The notes beneath the pieces are model-generated. The model did no database searches. It saw only the letters and a program-made list of their open reading frames with translations, and was not told the origin of the DNA. A DNA stretch of 64,000 bases from Octadecabacter algicola (lineage in GTDB: Bacteria > Pseudomonadota > Alphaproteobacteria > Rhodobacterales > Rhodobacteraceae): contig NZ_JAKGAR010000002.1 in NCBI RefSeq assembly GCF_021532625.1, positions 620,001 to 684,000 on the forward strand, written 5' to 3'. The translations under genes and the position numbers were made by a program. This document shows positions 16,366 to 24,826 of this stretch, one piece after another (within the stretch, counting starts at the first letter, position 1; each line of letters begins with the position of its first letter).

Positions 16366-17564
16366 CGCGCGCCTTTTTGATCGTAATTGACAGCGTTGGT
16401 ATCGGCGGCGCGCCAGATGCTGCGCAGTTCTTTAACGGCGACGTTCCCGATACAGGCGCCAACACTCTTGGCCACATCGCGCAGGCCTGCGCCGCAGGGC
16501 AGGCCGAAGACGGGCGCAGCGGACCGCTCCATATCCCAAACCTCAACGCACTGGGGGCGGGGGCGGCGATCAAGAATGCCACAGGGTTGGACCTTGGATG
16601 GCCTGCGCCCACCGGTGCCTATGCCAACGCGGTAGAAATAAGCATGGGCAAGGACACGCCGTCAGGCCATTGGGAATTGGCGGGCGTGCCGGTGCCGTGG
16701 GATTGGCATACATTTCCAAATCAAACGCCAGCTTTTCCACAAGCCGTGAGCGACCGCATCAGCGAACTTGCTGGAACCGACGGCATTCTTGCCAATTGCC
16801 ACGCCTCTGGCACGCAAGTGATTGAAGACTTCGGCGATGAACATGTCCGAACAGGCAAGCCTATTTGCTATACGTCGGTGGACAGCGTCCTTCAGATCGC
16901 GGCCCATGAAGACCACTTCGGGCTAGATCGCCTTTTGCAGCTTTGCGAGGATCTGTCGCCCATGCTGCACGAGATGAAAGTTGGTCGCGTGATCGCCCGC
17001 CCGTTTGTAGGTGATAGCGGCGATTATCAACGCACTTTGAACCGACATGACTATGCCATCTCACCGCCGTCACCTACGTTGTGTGATTGGGTGCGTGAGG
17101 CAGGGCATTCCGTGCAAGCGATTGGTAAGATTGGAGATATCTTCTCCATGCGTGGCATTGACGAGGTCCGTAAAGGCGCTGACGCGACATTGATGGATCA
17201 CTTGTTTGATATGGTTGACGATGCGCCCGATGGCGGGTTTGTCTTTGCAAACCTCGTGGAGTTCGACAGCCTTTATGGCCATCGCCGTGATGTGTCTGGC
17301 TATGCGCGCCATCTTGAATGGTTTGATGCAGAACTCGGTAAGCTGCTTCCTAAATTGCGGGACGGAGACCTGCTGTGTGTCACGGCCGATCATGGCAACG
17401 ATCCGACATGGGGTGGCACAGATCACACCCGCGAACAGGTGCCCGTTTTGATCCACGGGGCAGGGTCCCGCGACCTTGGCCAGATCGCATTCGTTGATGT
17501 CGCCGCGAGCATTGCCACTCACCTTGGTGTGCCGCCTCAAGGCACCGGAAAGAGCTTCTTATGA
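16362..17564 (+). CDS. deoB: Phosphopentomutase
   Basis: A 400-residue alkaline-phosphatase-superfamily enzyme that interconverts (deoxy)ribose 1- and 5-phosphate. Seen: the metal-binding start FLIVIDSVGIGGAPDA with Asp10, MGKDTPSGHWE with the catalytic Thr, FANLVEFDSLYGHRRD and the C-terminal TADHGNDPTWGGTDHTRE metal ligands. It overlaps both deoA and add by ATGA, so it sits in the middle of the salvage operon and processes the sugar phosphates released by DeoA. Confidence 0.96.
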   Translation: MTRAFLIVIDSVGIGGAPDAAQFFNGDVPDTGANTLGHIAQACAAGQAEDGRSGPLHIPNLNALGAGAAIKNATGLDLGWPAPTGAYANAVEISMGKDTPSGHWELAGVPVPWDWHTFPNQTPAFPQAVSDRISELAGTDGILANCHASGTQVIEDFGDEHVRTGKPICYTSVDSVLQIAAHEDHFGLDRLLQLCEDLSPMLHEMKVGRVIARPFVGDSGDYQRTLNRHDYAISPPSPTLCDWVREAGHSVQAIGKIGDIFSMRGIDEVRKGADATLMDHLFDMVDDAPDGGFVFANLVEFDSLYGHRRDVSGYARHLEWFDAELGKLLPKLRDGDLLCVTADHGNDPTWGGTDHTREQVPVLIHGAGSRDLGQIAFVDVAASIATHLGVPPQGTGKSFL

Positions 17565-18547
17565 CCTACAAATCTATGCCGAAAGTAGAACTACATACGC
17601 ACATCGAAGGCTGCGCACCTCCTGCGTTTATCCGAGGGCTCGCCAAGGAAAAGTCTATTGATATCAGTGGTATATTTAACCCTGATGGCACCTATGCATA
17701 TCGTGATTTCAATCATTTTCTTGAAGTCTACGAGGCCGCGTGCACGACCCTGCAAGGCCCACAGGATTTTTATCGTCTGACGAAAGCCATCCTCGAAGAA
17801 AGCGCTTCGCACGGTGTTGTCTATCAAGAGACGTTTATCTCACCGGACTTCTGCGGCGGTGGTGATGTGTCCGCATGGCGCGAATACCTTGATGCCATCC
17901 AAATGGCGGCTGATGAATCTGACCGCGATCTGGGCATTACATTGAAATGCGTGGCGACCTGCGTACGCCACTTTGGATCGGACAAGGCCAATGCTGCCGC
18001 CAAATGTGCGGCAGAAACCAAGGGTGACTTTGTGACCGGGTTTGGGATGGGCGGCGCAGAAACCTTCGGGACACCAGCCGACTTTGCTTATGCCTATGAT
18101 ATGGCGCGCGAGGCGGGGTTGGAATTGACATGCCATGCAGGCGAATGGGGCGGCCCAGAAATGATCGCAGCCACTTTGCGCGATCTCAAGGTCACGCGCA
18201 TTGGCCACGGTGTAGACGCCATCAAAGACCTCGCATTGATGAAGCAGATCATCGACACCGATGTCGTGCTTGAGGTTTGCCCCGGATCAAACGTGTTCTT
18301 GCAAGCCACAGGTGGTTGGTCAGAACATCCTATCCAGCGGTTACGCGATGCGGGGGTTAAGGTCACTGTTTCCACAGATGATCCGCCCTTTTTCGGCACA
18401 ACAATGACCAACGAATTCGACATGCTTTCCCAGACGTTCGGTTGGGGTGAGGATGATTTCAAAGCCGTCAACGAAACCGCCCTCGCGGCGGCATTCTGTG
18501 ACGATGACACGCGTTCTAAAATTGCCAAACGATTGGAAATCGCATGA
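17561..18547 (+). CDS. add: Adenosine deaminase
   Basis: A 328-residue zinc hydrolase converting adenosine to inosine. Zinc ligands and catalytic residues are visible: [11 protein letters not shown] (H12, H14), the [10 protein letters not shown] segment, GHGVDAIKD and [11 protein letters not shown]. It lacks the extended C-terminus of eukaryotic enzymes. Adenine deaminase (Ade) is a less likely alternative because the Add-type GEW segment is present. ATGA junctions link it to deoB upstream and upp downstream. Confidence 0.92.
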   Translation: MTYKSMPKVELHTHIEGCAPPAFIRGLAKEKSIDISGIFNPDGTYAYRDFNHFLEVYEAACTTLQGPQDFYRLTKAILEESASHGVVYQETFISPDFCGGGDVSAWREYLDAIQMAADESDRDLGITLKCVATCVRHFGSDKANAAAKCAAETKGDFVTGFGMGGAETFGTPADFAYAYDMAREAGLELTCHAGEWGGPEMIAATLRDLKVTRIGHGVDAIKDLALMKQIIDTDVVLEVCPGSNVFLQATGGWSEHPIQRLRDAGVKVTVSTDDPPFFGTTMTNEFDMLSQTFGWGEDDFKAVNETALAAAFCDDDTRSKIAKRLEIA

Positions 18548-19182
18548 CTGACCTGCCGCACCTTACCCATGTCAAACACCCGCTGGTGCAGCACAAGCTG
18601 ACCCTGATGCGCGACAAAGACACGTCAACCGCGGTGTTCCGTCAGTTGTTGCGTGAGATTTCTCAACTGCTCGCCTATGAGGTGACGCGCGAATTGCCGA
18701 TGACAACCAAGCGTATCGATACCCCTATGGAGCCGATGGATGCGCCAACCCTTGAGGGCCGCAAACTTGCACTCATTTCGATTTTGCGAGCAGGCAATGG
18801 GTTGTTGGACGGGATGTTAGAGCTCATCCCATCGGCGCGTGTCGGCTTTGTTGGGCTTTACCGCGACGAAGAGACACTGCAGCCCGTGCAGTACTATTTT
18901 AAGGTGCCGGAGAAAATGGACGAGCGTATGGTTATCGCCGTTGATCCGATGTTGGCGACTGGAAATTCATCTATCGCTGCGATTGATTTGCTAAAGAAAT
19001 CAGGCGCGAAAAACATTCGGTTCCTGTGTTTGTTGGCCTCTCCTGAAGGGATTGCTGCAATGAAGGCTGCACATCCAGACGTGCCAATTGTGACGGCGTC
19101 GGTAGATAGTCACTTGAATGACAATGGATATATTGTGCCAGGGCTAGGGGATGCGGGTGACCGCATGTTTGGCACAAAATAA
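18544..19182 (+). CDS. upp: Uracil phosphoribosyltransferase
   Basis: A 212-residue enzyme that makes UMP from uracil and PRPP, completing pyrimidine salvage after Cdd and DeoA. Family motifs: [20 protein letters not shown] at the start, [13 protein letters not shown], the PRPP loop [11 protein letters not shown] and the C-terminal [22 protein letters not shown] uracil-binding part. It is the last gene of the operon, overlapping add by ATGA. No clear terminator follows in the 67 bases before the next gene. Confidence 0.96.
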   Translation: MTDLPHLTHVKHPLVQHKLTLMRDKDTSTAVFRQLLREISQLLAYEVTRELPMTTKRIDTPMEPMDAPTLEGRKLALISILRAGNGLLDGMLELIPSARVGFVGLYRDEETLQPVQYYFKVPEKMDERMVIAVDPMLATGNSSIAAIDLLKKSGAKNIRFLCLLASPEGIAAMKAAHPDVPIVTASVDSHLNDNGYIVPGLGDAGDRMFGTK

Positions 19183-19225
19183 AGGGGACAATCTATTTAC
19201 AAATTAGGCATTGTTGGGCATTCTT

Positions 19226-19241
19226 CCACAATATATTGTGG
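19226..19241. promoter_or_regulatory. NrdR-box-like palindrome before the SPOR gene
   Basis: CCACAATATATTGTGG is a perfect 16-bp dyad whose core ACAATATATTGT matches the NrdR box consensus. It ends 9 bases before the start codon, so binding would block transcription or the hairpin could affect translation. NrdR boxes usually come in pairs about 31 bases apart; I see no second copy here. Confidence 0.4.
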
Positions 19242-19249
19242 GGGCATCA

Positions 19250-20851
19250 ATGTTTAATATTCGCCAGCAGTTTGGTTTGCTTACGTCAGTCGCGGTTACC
19301 GCGACACTCTTAATGGGCACCGCGAGTGCGCAATCATTGCGCAATTCACAGCCACCAGCTGAGCTGCCACCATCATCATATGCAGCTAATCAATACGTCG
19401 ACAGTCGAGGGTGCGTGTTTGTACGCGCTGGCATTGGCGGAACGACACAGTGGGTTCCTCGAGTCTCTCGTTCGCGCGAACAGCTTTGTGGCTTCCAGCC
19501 GTCCCAATCGAGCGGGACGACAACAGCCGCTGCGCCGCAAACGGCGCCAGCGCCAACCCCTGAACCGGCACAAGTTGCCAGCGCCCCCGCAGCGGCTCCG
19601 GCCCCTACACCTGCACCTACCACAGCGCCAGAACCCGTAGCTGCCCCAGCACCAGTTGTTCAGGCTGCTCCGGCACCGATCGCGCGTGTAACGCCGACGG
19701 TCAGCACGACACCGCAGCAACCTGCCGCAGCAACGAGCCCGTCACCGCGGGTCATTACAGCGCCGGCTCCAGCGCCTCAGCCTCGCATCCTGACAAAGGC
19801 CGAAGCTTGCGAGGGTTTGACGGGAATCCAGCAAAACATGATCAGCCAACGCACCGGTCAGCCAATCGATTGCGGGGGCGCGCCTGCCGCTCCGCAGGTT
19901 GCCTCTGCTGTAACGCCAGTCGTCCGGCCGACCGATCTAACGGCAACGCAAGCCGAAGCCCCATCGCGGCTGACACGTCAAGAAGCCTGTGCCGACATGG
20001 CCGCCACTGGCCGGAGTTATGTGAGCGCGATGACCGGTCTTCCGATCAACTGTGCCACCACAACAACGACAGGCAACAGATTGGCCCAGCTGCGCGCAGA
20101 TCTGTCACTGCCTCAGCAACCCTATTCGAACCCGCTAGACGCAGCGCCTGGATCGACATTCGTCGGTATGACGCGTCCTGTCGCGACAGCTCGTACAAAC
20201 ACACGTTCCTATTCGAACCCACTCGATTCAGCTCCTGGGTCCACGACCTTTGTACCGGGTGCAAACACACAGCTTTCATCGCAGACCACGACAACTCATG
20301 TCGCGACCGTGTCACGGGCACAGTCATCGCAGGGATTCTTGGCAGGGCTTTTAGGGCAGACCCCTCCACCTTATTCTAACCCGTCCAACACCTATGCGCT
20401 TCCAACTCCGACTGTGCCAGACGGTTTTGAACGTGTTTGGAATGATGGTCGCATGAACACTCAACGTGGCATCCCTGTTAACCAGATGACGCGTAGCCCG
20501 TCTGATTACACCAATCACGAGCGTTACGCTCAGGTGCCAGCAACGCAGCCGACTGCGACCACACAACAGCGCACCACAACACGCGCCGTTGCACCACAGC
20601 CGCAGCGGGCTGAACAGATTAGCGGCCACCGTTATGTCCAAGTCGGCACTTTTGGGACACGAAACGAAGCACAGGCGATTGCAAGGTCCTTGCGATCACG
20701 TGGGTTGCCAATGCGGGTTGGCGTGTTCAATCAGAATGGTCGCGAGATGCGTATCGTACTGGCGGGACCGTTCGCGAATGACAGTCAGCTAAATAACGCA
20801 CTTGGAACGGCACGCAGCGCCGGTTTCTCCAGCGCATTCACTCGCCGCTAA
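19250..20851 (+). CDS. Secreted SPOR-domain protein with proline/alanine-rich linker
   Basis: A 533-residue periplasmic or outer-membrane-associated protein. A signal peptide (cleavage after ASA, residue 27) leads to a cysteine-containing segment, a long Ala/Pro/Thr linker (about 85-190), two related EAC....(T/S)G.PI(D/N)C units (about 195-270), three YSNP repeats (two as YSNPLD-APGST), and a C-terminal SPOR domain (about 455-533; RYVQVGTFGTRNEAQAIARS). SPOR domains bind denuded peptidoglycan at division sites. I start it at the ATG after GGGGGC, which gives the signal peptide. Its role in division or wall remodelling is inferred. Confidence 0.85.
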   Translation: MFNIRQQFGLLTSVAVTATLLMGTASAQSLRNSQPPAELPPSSYAANQYVDSRGCVFVRAGIGGTTQWVPRVSRSREQLCGFQPSQSSGTTTAAAPQTAPAPTPEPAQVASAPAAAPAPTPAPTTAPEPVAAPAPVVQAAPAPIARVTPTVSTTPQQPAAATSPSPRVITAPAPAPQPRILTKAEACEGLTGIQQNMISQRTGQPIDCGGAPAAPQVASAVTPVVRPTDLTATQAEAPSRLTRQEACADMAATGRSYVSAMTGLPINCATTTTTGNRLAQLRADLSLPQQPYSNPLDAAPGSTFVGMTRPVATARTNTRSYSNPLDSAPGSTTFVPGANTQLSSQTTTTHVATVSRAQSSQGFLAGLLGQTPPPYSNPSNTYALPTPTVPDGFERVWNDGRMNTQRGIPVNQMTRSPSDYTNHERYAQVPATQPTATTQQRTTTRAVAPQPQRAEQISGHRYVQVGTFGTRNEAQAIARSLRSRGLPMRVGVFNQNGREMRIVLAGPFANDSQLNNALGTARSAGFSSAFTRR

Positions 20852-20872
20852 GAACCAGTTCTCCCGAGGAGG

Positions 20873-20896
20873 GGCCCCGCAATCGAGCGCGGGGTC
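20873..20896 (+). terminator. Terminator-like hairpin after the SPOR gene
   Basis: CCCCGC and GCGGGG form a 6-bp GC stem, extended by G-U pairs, with an 8-base loop and the T-rich tail TCTCTTCTTG. It lies between convergent genes. Confidence 0.6.
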
Positions 20897-20915
20897 TCTT
20901 CTTGTTCGGGTTTTG

Positions 20916-21935
20916 TTAGCCGCATATCCCTTGCAAACTGATCCACTCAGCATCAGTGAGTAGCGTCTCATCGCTGCGCCCTTGCATCGGGTCTGCTTCG
21001 ATAAGGCCAAGTGTGCTTTCACCAGTCACGTCGAGACTATAGGCGAAAGGCGTGCTTGGGATCTGGGCCGCTTCAAACAGGTTCAGCAGCTCCGCATCGT
21101 CCGCTCGTTGCGGAGGATTGGTAAACAGGGTTTCGGCATAGGTCTTTAGGGTCTCGCCATCGATTTCGCCCGTTGTCAGTAAGGTGAAAGTCGTCCCGAT
21201 GCCGCTTTCTTTCAAGAGCGCCGCCAGCGGATCAACTGCGCGGGCCTGCGAGGTCGCGGCGAAAATATGCCCCGCCACAACTGCGGGGTCCTCGGTGTCT
21301 TCAATTAAGTCGCGGTTCATAACGATCAAACCACCCGGCAAATAAACCGCGGAATCTGGTCCAGACGGCACGACAAGCGCTTGGCCGCCTGCATCTGGTC
21401 CTAAGGCACGGGTATAAAGCTTGCTCATTGCTTGCGTGCCTAACGTGCTGCGGCAGGTTTGCCCCGTGACACGTTGAATATGACCTAGCAAAGTCGCTCC
21501 AATTTCGCTGCGTTGTACTGGGGGGACCACGCTTTGTGCTTGGCGGATCAATGCATCTGGCAACCAAAAGATCGCCAATGCGCCTAGCCCACAAACCGTC
21601 ATCAGAAGACCGATATTGCGCAGCCGTCCTGGTTTGCTACGGCGTTTTTTAACGGTGGTGCGGACCTTTTCCATGGCATCGATCATGAAATCGTCGCTGA
21701 TTTCCAAGGTCTCCGTGGCATCGATTGCTGGTGTGAATAGCGCCGGTCGTTCGCCTGCATTAAGGCGTTCGACTGCCGGAAGGGACCAATGGGCCAATGC
21801 ACGGCCGGCAGTATCTGAAATCACAAGCGTAGCTTTGCCGAAGGATACAGTCACCTCGCGACGCTGCGCATTAGGGTCAGGACGCCAAAGTCCGCCACTT
21901 TCTAACCGTTCGAAATCTGTCAGTGCCGTTGTCAT
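20916..21935 (-). CDS. Membrane protein with degenerate M48-like domain
   Basis: A 339-residue protein. The N-terminal 105 residues are soluble, a basic patch (KKRRSKPGRLR) precedes one membrane helix (about 107-128), and a C-terminal domain has features of M48 metallopeptidases: LPGGLIVMNRDLIED then VVAGHIFAATSQARAVDPLAALL, where the usual HExxH is reduced to HIFAA. Cysteine pairs near the middle and end suggest a disulfide outside the cell membrane. I infer an inactive peptidase-like protein, perhaps a chaperone or adaptor. It has no strong ribosome site and is divergent from the BCCT gene. Confidence 0.7.
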   Translation of the reverse strand: MTTALTDFERLESGGLWRPDPNAQRREVTVSFGKATLVISDTAGRALAHWSLPAVERLNAGERPALFTPAIDATETLEISDDFMIDAMEKVRTTVKKRRSKPGRLRNIGLLMTVCGLGALAIFWLPDALIRQAQSVVPPVQRSEIGATLLGHIQRVTGQTCRSTLGTQAMSKLYTRALGPDAGGQALVVPSGPDSAVYLPGGLIVMNRDLIEDTEDPAVVAGHIFAATSQARAVDPLAALLKESGIGTTFTLLTTGEIDGETLKTYAETLFTNPPQRADDAELLNLFEAAQIPSTPFAYSLDVTGESTLGLIEADPMQGRSDETLLTDAEWISLQGICG

Positions 21936-22125
21936 TCTGGGGCCTGCTCTGCCTCCGCTTTCTGCAATTCTAACGCGAAGCCGGAAAAATTAACAGCCGT
22001 TTATGGGCTATCAAGTGACGCTGTTTGTTTTTGAGATGGGTTATGGCTGTGCTAAAATGTCGCAGGCGCAGACGTTTAAGCGCCATCAATGGAAGGGCGA
22101 GAAGCGCCCGAAAGAGAGGGACAAA

Positions 22126-23940
22126 ATGGCACCTAAGGCACCATTCACGGATCTTGAGATCCCCAAACAAGACGGGGGATTTTATCATGGATACAGTCTT
22201 CCGATCGCACTGATATCAAAAGGCCTTATGGTCGCGCTTGTGCTCTGGGCGTTGTTCTGGCCAGTGACAGCTGGCAATACGCTAGACAGTTGGAACTGGT
22301 CGCTGCTGCTCGGATTTAACACATTCTACATCATTTCAGTTGGTGCGTTTGCCTTCTTTCTAATCGTTCTGGCGATATTGCCGATTGGTAAAAAGAAACT
22401 CGGCGCGCCGGGCGAAGCCCCCGAGTTTTCCAACTTCTCGTGGTTCTCGATGATGTTTGGTGCTGGTTTGGGTGTTGGTTTGATGGTCTTCGCGACCGCC
22501 GAACCCTTGGGCCTGTGGGGGTCAAACCCATTGACAGTCTCAGGAGAGGTTACTGCGAATTCACCCGAAGCAGTGCAAAGTGCATATCGTTACACCTTTT
22601 TGCACTATGGGTTACACGCATGGGCGATCTACGTGGTGACTGGGCTGTCGTTGGCCTACTACGCCTATACGCGTGATATGCCACTAACGATCCGATCTGC
22701 TTTGACGCCACTACTCGGACGTGCCGCAAATGGGTTCATCGGACATGTTGTTGATGTGCTTGGGGTTGTTGCGACGATCCTTGGTGTTTCTGTCACCATT
22801 GGGTTTGGCGTGAGCCAGTTCATTGACGGGGTATACGCAGTCACTGGAATGGAATGGCTGATGGGGGCCGCTGAAGGTGACGCGCCGCCAGCGCCTTCAA
22901 CCGTTGGCCTGTTGGCTGGTTTGCTTGTCATCATGTGCTTGTCAATTCTGTCGGCGGTGTCGGGTGTTGGCCGAGGCATCAAATACCTGTCCAACTTGAA
23001 CCTTGTGCTGTCCGTCATCCTACTTTTGACATTTGTGATCTTCGGGTCGTTCATGTTTGCGATGACGACATATGGAACGGCGTTGGTAGACTATATCCTG
23101 CACTTCTTTAATTTGTCGTTTGGTGCATCGGGGGCATTGTCAGCCGATGCGTTCGCCGCTGCACTTCCAGCCGAGGCCGCAGGCCAAGCCGAAGCGCTTT
23201 ATGGCGGTGCGACCAACGCATGGGGGTCGTTCGACGGGTTCGTCGGCGGGCTCGAAGGAGAGGCAGCAGCGCTTCCACAAGAGACCCTTGCCGCAGCTTA
23301 CGAGGCGGGCAATCAAGGACGTCAGTTCGGTTGGCAGTCCGGTTGGACTACGTTCTACTGGGCATGGTGGATTGCGTTTTCGCCATTCGTCGGCTTGTTC
23401 CTTGCGCGTATTTCACGCGGGCGCACCGTGCGTGAATTCATCCTTGGCTGTGTAATTGCACCGTCTCTGGTGTGTTTCGCTTGGATGACCATATTGGGTG
23501 GCACGGCCATCGATCTGGAACTGGCAGGCGCCGCAGAAGGTGCGATTATCGGGGCTTCCAATACGAACAAACTGTTCGTTACGCTTAGCTATATGATCTC
23601 TGGCGGGTTCCTGACGGCCATTACCATTATGTGTGTGGTTCTGATTATGACCTTCCTCGTGACTTCGGCGGATTCGGGTATCTTAGTGATGAACACGATC
23701 ATGTCTGGTGGCGAACAGGAGACAGGCATCAAGCACCGTATCATCTGGGGCATCATCCTGACGTTGGTGATTGGCTCTTTGCTGGTCGCAGGTGGGCTCA
23801 GTACCACAGGCAACCCGTTTGATGCGCTTCAAGATGCGATGATCATCGGGGCGTTGCCCTTTACGATTGTCATGGTCTTGATGGTAATCGCGTTAATCAA
23901 AGCGATGTACAATGACACGCGCCGAGCCAAGGCCGACTAA
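22126..23940 (+). CDS. BCCT-family transporter
   Basis: A 604-residue betaine/carnitine/choline-type secondary carrier with about 12 membrane helices. Family motifs: FSNFSWFSMMFGAGLGVGLM, the aromatic substrate-box region WWIAFSPFVGLFLARISRGRTVREF and TSADSGILVMNTI. An Ala/Glu-rich extramembrane insert (about residues 340-410) is unusual. The chosen ATG follows GAGAGGGA; longer starts are not supported. In Roseobacters BCCT carriers import glycine betaine, choline or DMSP. The DmdB-like ligase 900 bases downstream makes DMSP or a related compound a reasonable guess. Confidence 0.92.
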   Translation: MAPKAPFTDLEIPKQDGGFYHGYSLPIALISKGLMVALVLWALFWPVTAGNTLDSWNWSLLLGFNTFYIISVGAFAFFLIVLAILPIGKKKLGAPGEAPEFSNFSWFSMMFGAGLGVGLMVFATAEPLGLWGSNPLTVSGEVTANSPEAVQSAYRYTFLHYGLHAWAIYVVTGLSLAYYAYTRDMPLTIRSALTPLLGRAANGFIGHVVDVLGVVATILGVSVTIGFGVSQFIDGVYAVTGMEWLMGAAEGDAPPAPSTVGLLAGLLVIMCLSILSAVSGVGRGIKYLSNLNLVLSVILLLTFVIFGSFMFAMTTYGTALVDYILHFFNLSFGASGALSADAFAAALPAEAAGQAEALYGGATNAWGSFDGFVGGLEGEAAALPQETLAAAYEAGNQGRQFGWQSGWTTFYWAWWIAFSPFVGLFLARISRGRTVREFILGCVIAPSLVCFAWMTILGGTAIDLELAGAAEGAIIGASNTNKLFVTLSYMISGGFLTAITIMCVVLIMTFLVTSADSGILVMNTIMSGGEQETGIKHRIIWGIILTLVIGSLLVAGGLSTTGNPFDALQDAMIIGALPFTIVMVLMVIALIKAMYNDTRRAKAD

Positions 23941-23955
23941 CTGCTGAGCTACGGT

Positions 23956-23988
23956 GTTGGGCGGCGCATTGCCTATGTGCCGCCCAAC
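23956..23988 (+). terminator. Strong hairpin after the BCCT gene
   Basis: GTTGGGCGGC and GCCGCCCAAC form a perfect 10-bp stem 15 bases after the stop codon. The tail (TTGCATCCTT) is only weakly T-rich, so it may end transcription or protect the mRNA end. Confidence 0.6.
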
Positions 23989-24044
23989 TTGCATCCTTCG
24001 CGACGCGGAGTCATGGTCCAGTGACATTCTCATAGGACTTCCGC

Positions 24045-24821
24045 ATGCACCTTTCTGATATCGTCGCCCTAGATCAATACCCGCTAGACGAAGCGTTTGG
24101 CGCTCGTTGCGCTGAAATTCTGAACCGCGACGGAGTTCTGGTTTTACCTGATTTCATTAACTCGGCTGCACTTGTGACGTTGCAAGACGAAAGCCGCTTG
24201 GGACAGAAAGACGCTTATTTCTGCGCTCAAGATCATTCGGTCTATCTGACGCCAATAAATGATGCCTTTGCGCCGGATCACCCCGCAAATTTGCAGGTTG
24301 TGTCATCCAAGGGCTGCATCTGTGACGACAAGATTGCCGAAAAATCCCCGCTGCGGGTCCTGTATGACAGTGAAATTTTCCGTAGCTTCGTCAAGCGCAC
24401 GACTGGTCAGCCAGAACTTCATTCGTATGCCGACCCGCTGTCATCGATCAATATCCACTATGCGAACCGAGGACAGGAACTGGGCTGGCATTTCGACAAC
24501 TCGTCGTTCGCCATAACCCTGCTGATCGAAAAGCCCGACGCCGGAAGCCGCTTTGAATACATTAAAGACCTACGCGATGCAGATGCGGGTGACATGAATT
24601 ACGACGCTGTGGGCGATCTTCTCGCTGGCCGCACGCAGCCAGACGTGCTGGAGATGGAACCAGGCGCGCTGGTGTTATTTCGCGGCCGTAACTCAATCCA
24701 TCGCGTGTCTCCGAACGAAAGCGATAAGACCCGCATGTTGGCTGTGTTGGCCTATAACGACACCGCAGGCGTCGAGCTTTCAGAAAGTGCGCGCATGACG
24801 TTTTATGGGCGCTTGTCCTAA
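24045..24821 (+). CDS. Fe(II)/2-oxoglutarate oxygenase of the BesD/HalD-like group (HxD type)
   Basis: A 258-residue non-heme iron oxygenase. The iron triad is visible: H149-F-D151 in ELGWHFDNSSF and H219 in SIHRVSP, with R230 placed to bind 2-oxoglutarate. The fold context (SSINIHYANRGQ, ITLLIEKPDAGSRFEY, ALVLFRGRNS) recalls the amino-acid halogenases BesD/HalD, but those have Gly in place of the Asp, so this should hydroxylate rather than chlorinate. The substrate is unknown, possibly a free amino acid or quaternary amine given the BCCT neighbour. AGGA precedes the ATG. It converges on the ligase gene with only 5 bases between. Confidence 0.82.
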   Translation: MHLSDIVALDQYPLDEAFGARCAEILNRDGVLVLPDFINSAALVTLQDESRLGQKDAYFCAQDHSVYLTPINDAFAPDHPANLQVVSSKGCICDDKIAEKSPLRVLYDSEIFRSFVKRTTGQPELHSYADPLSSINIHYANRGQELGWHFDNSSFAITLLIEKPDAGSRFEYIKDLRDADAGDMNYDAVGDLLAGRTQPDVLEMEPGALVLFRGRNSIHRVSPNESDKTRMLAVLAYNDTAGVELSESARMTFYGRLS

Positions 24822-24826
24822 TCGAG

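Noticed and set aside
19376-19720. Cys/Arg-rich minus-strand frames opposite the SPOR gene
   Set aside because: Shadow of the Ala/Pro-rich linker of the plus-strand protein.
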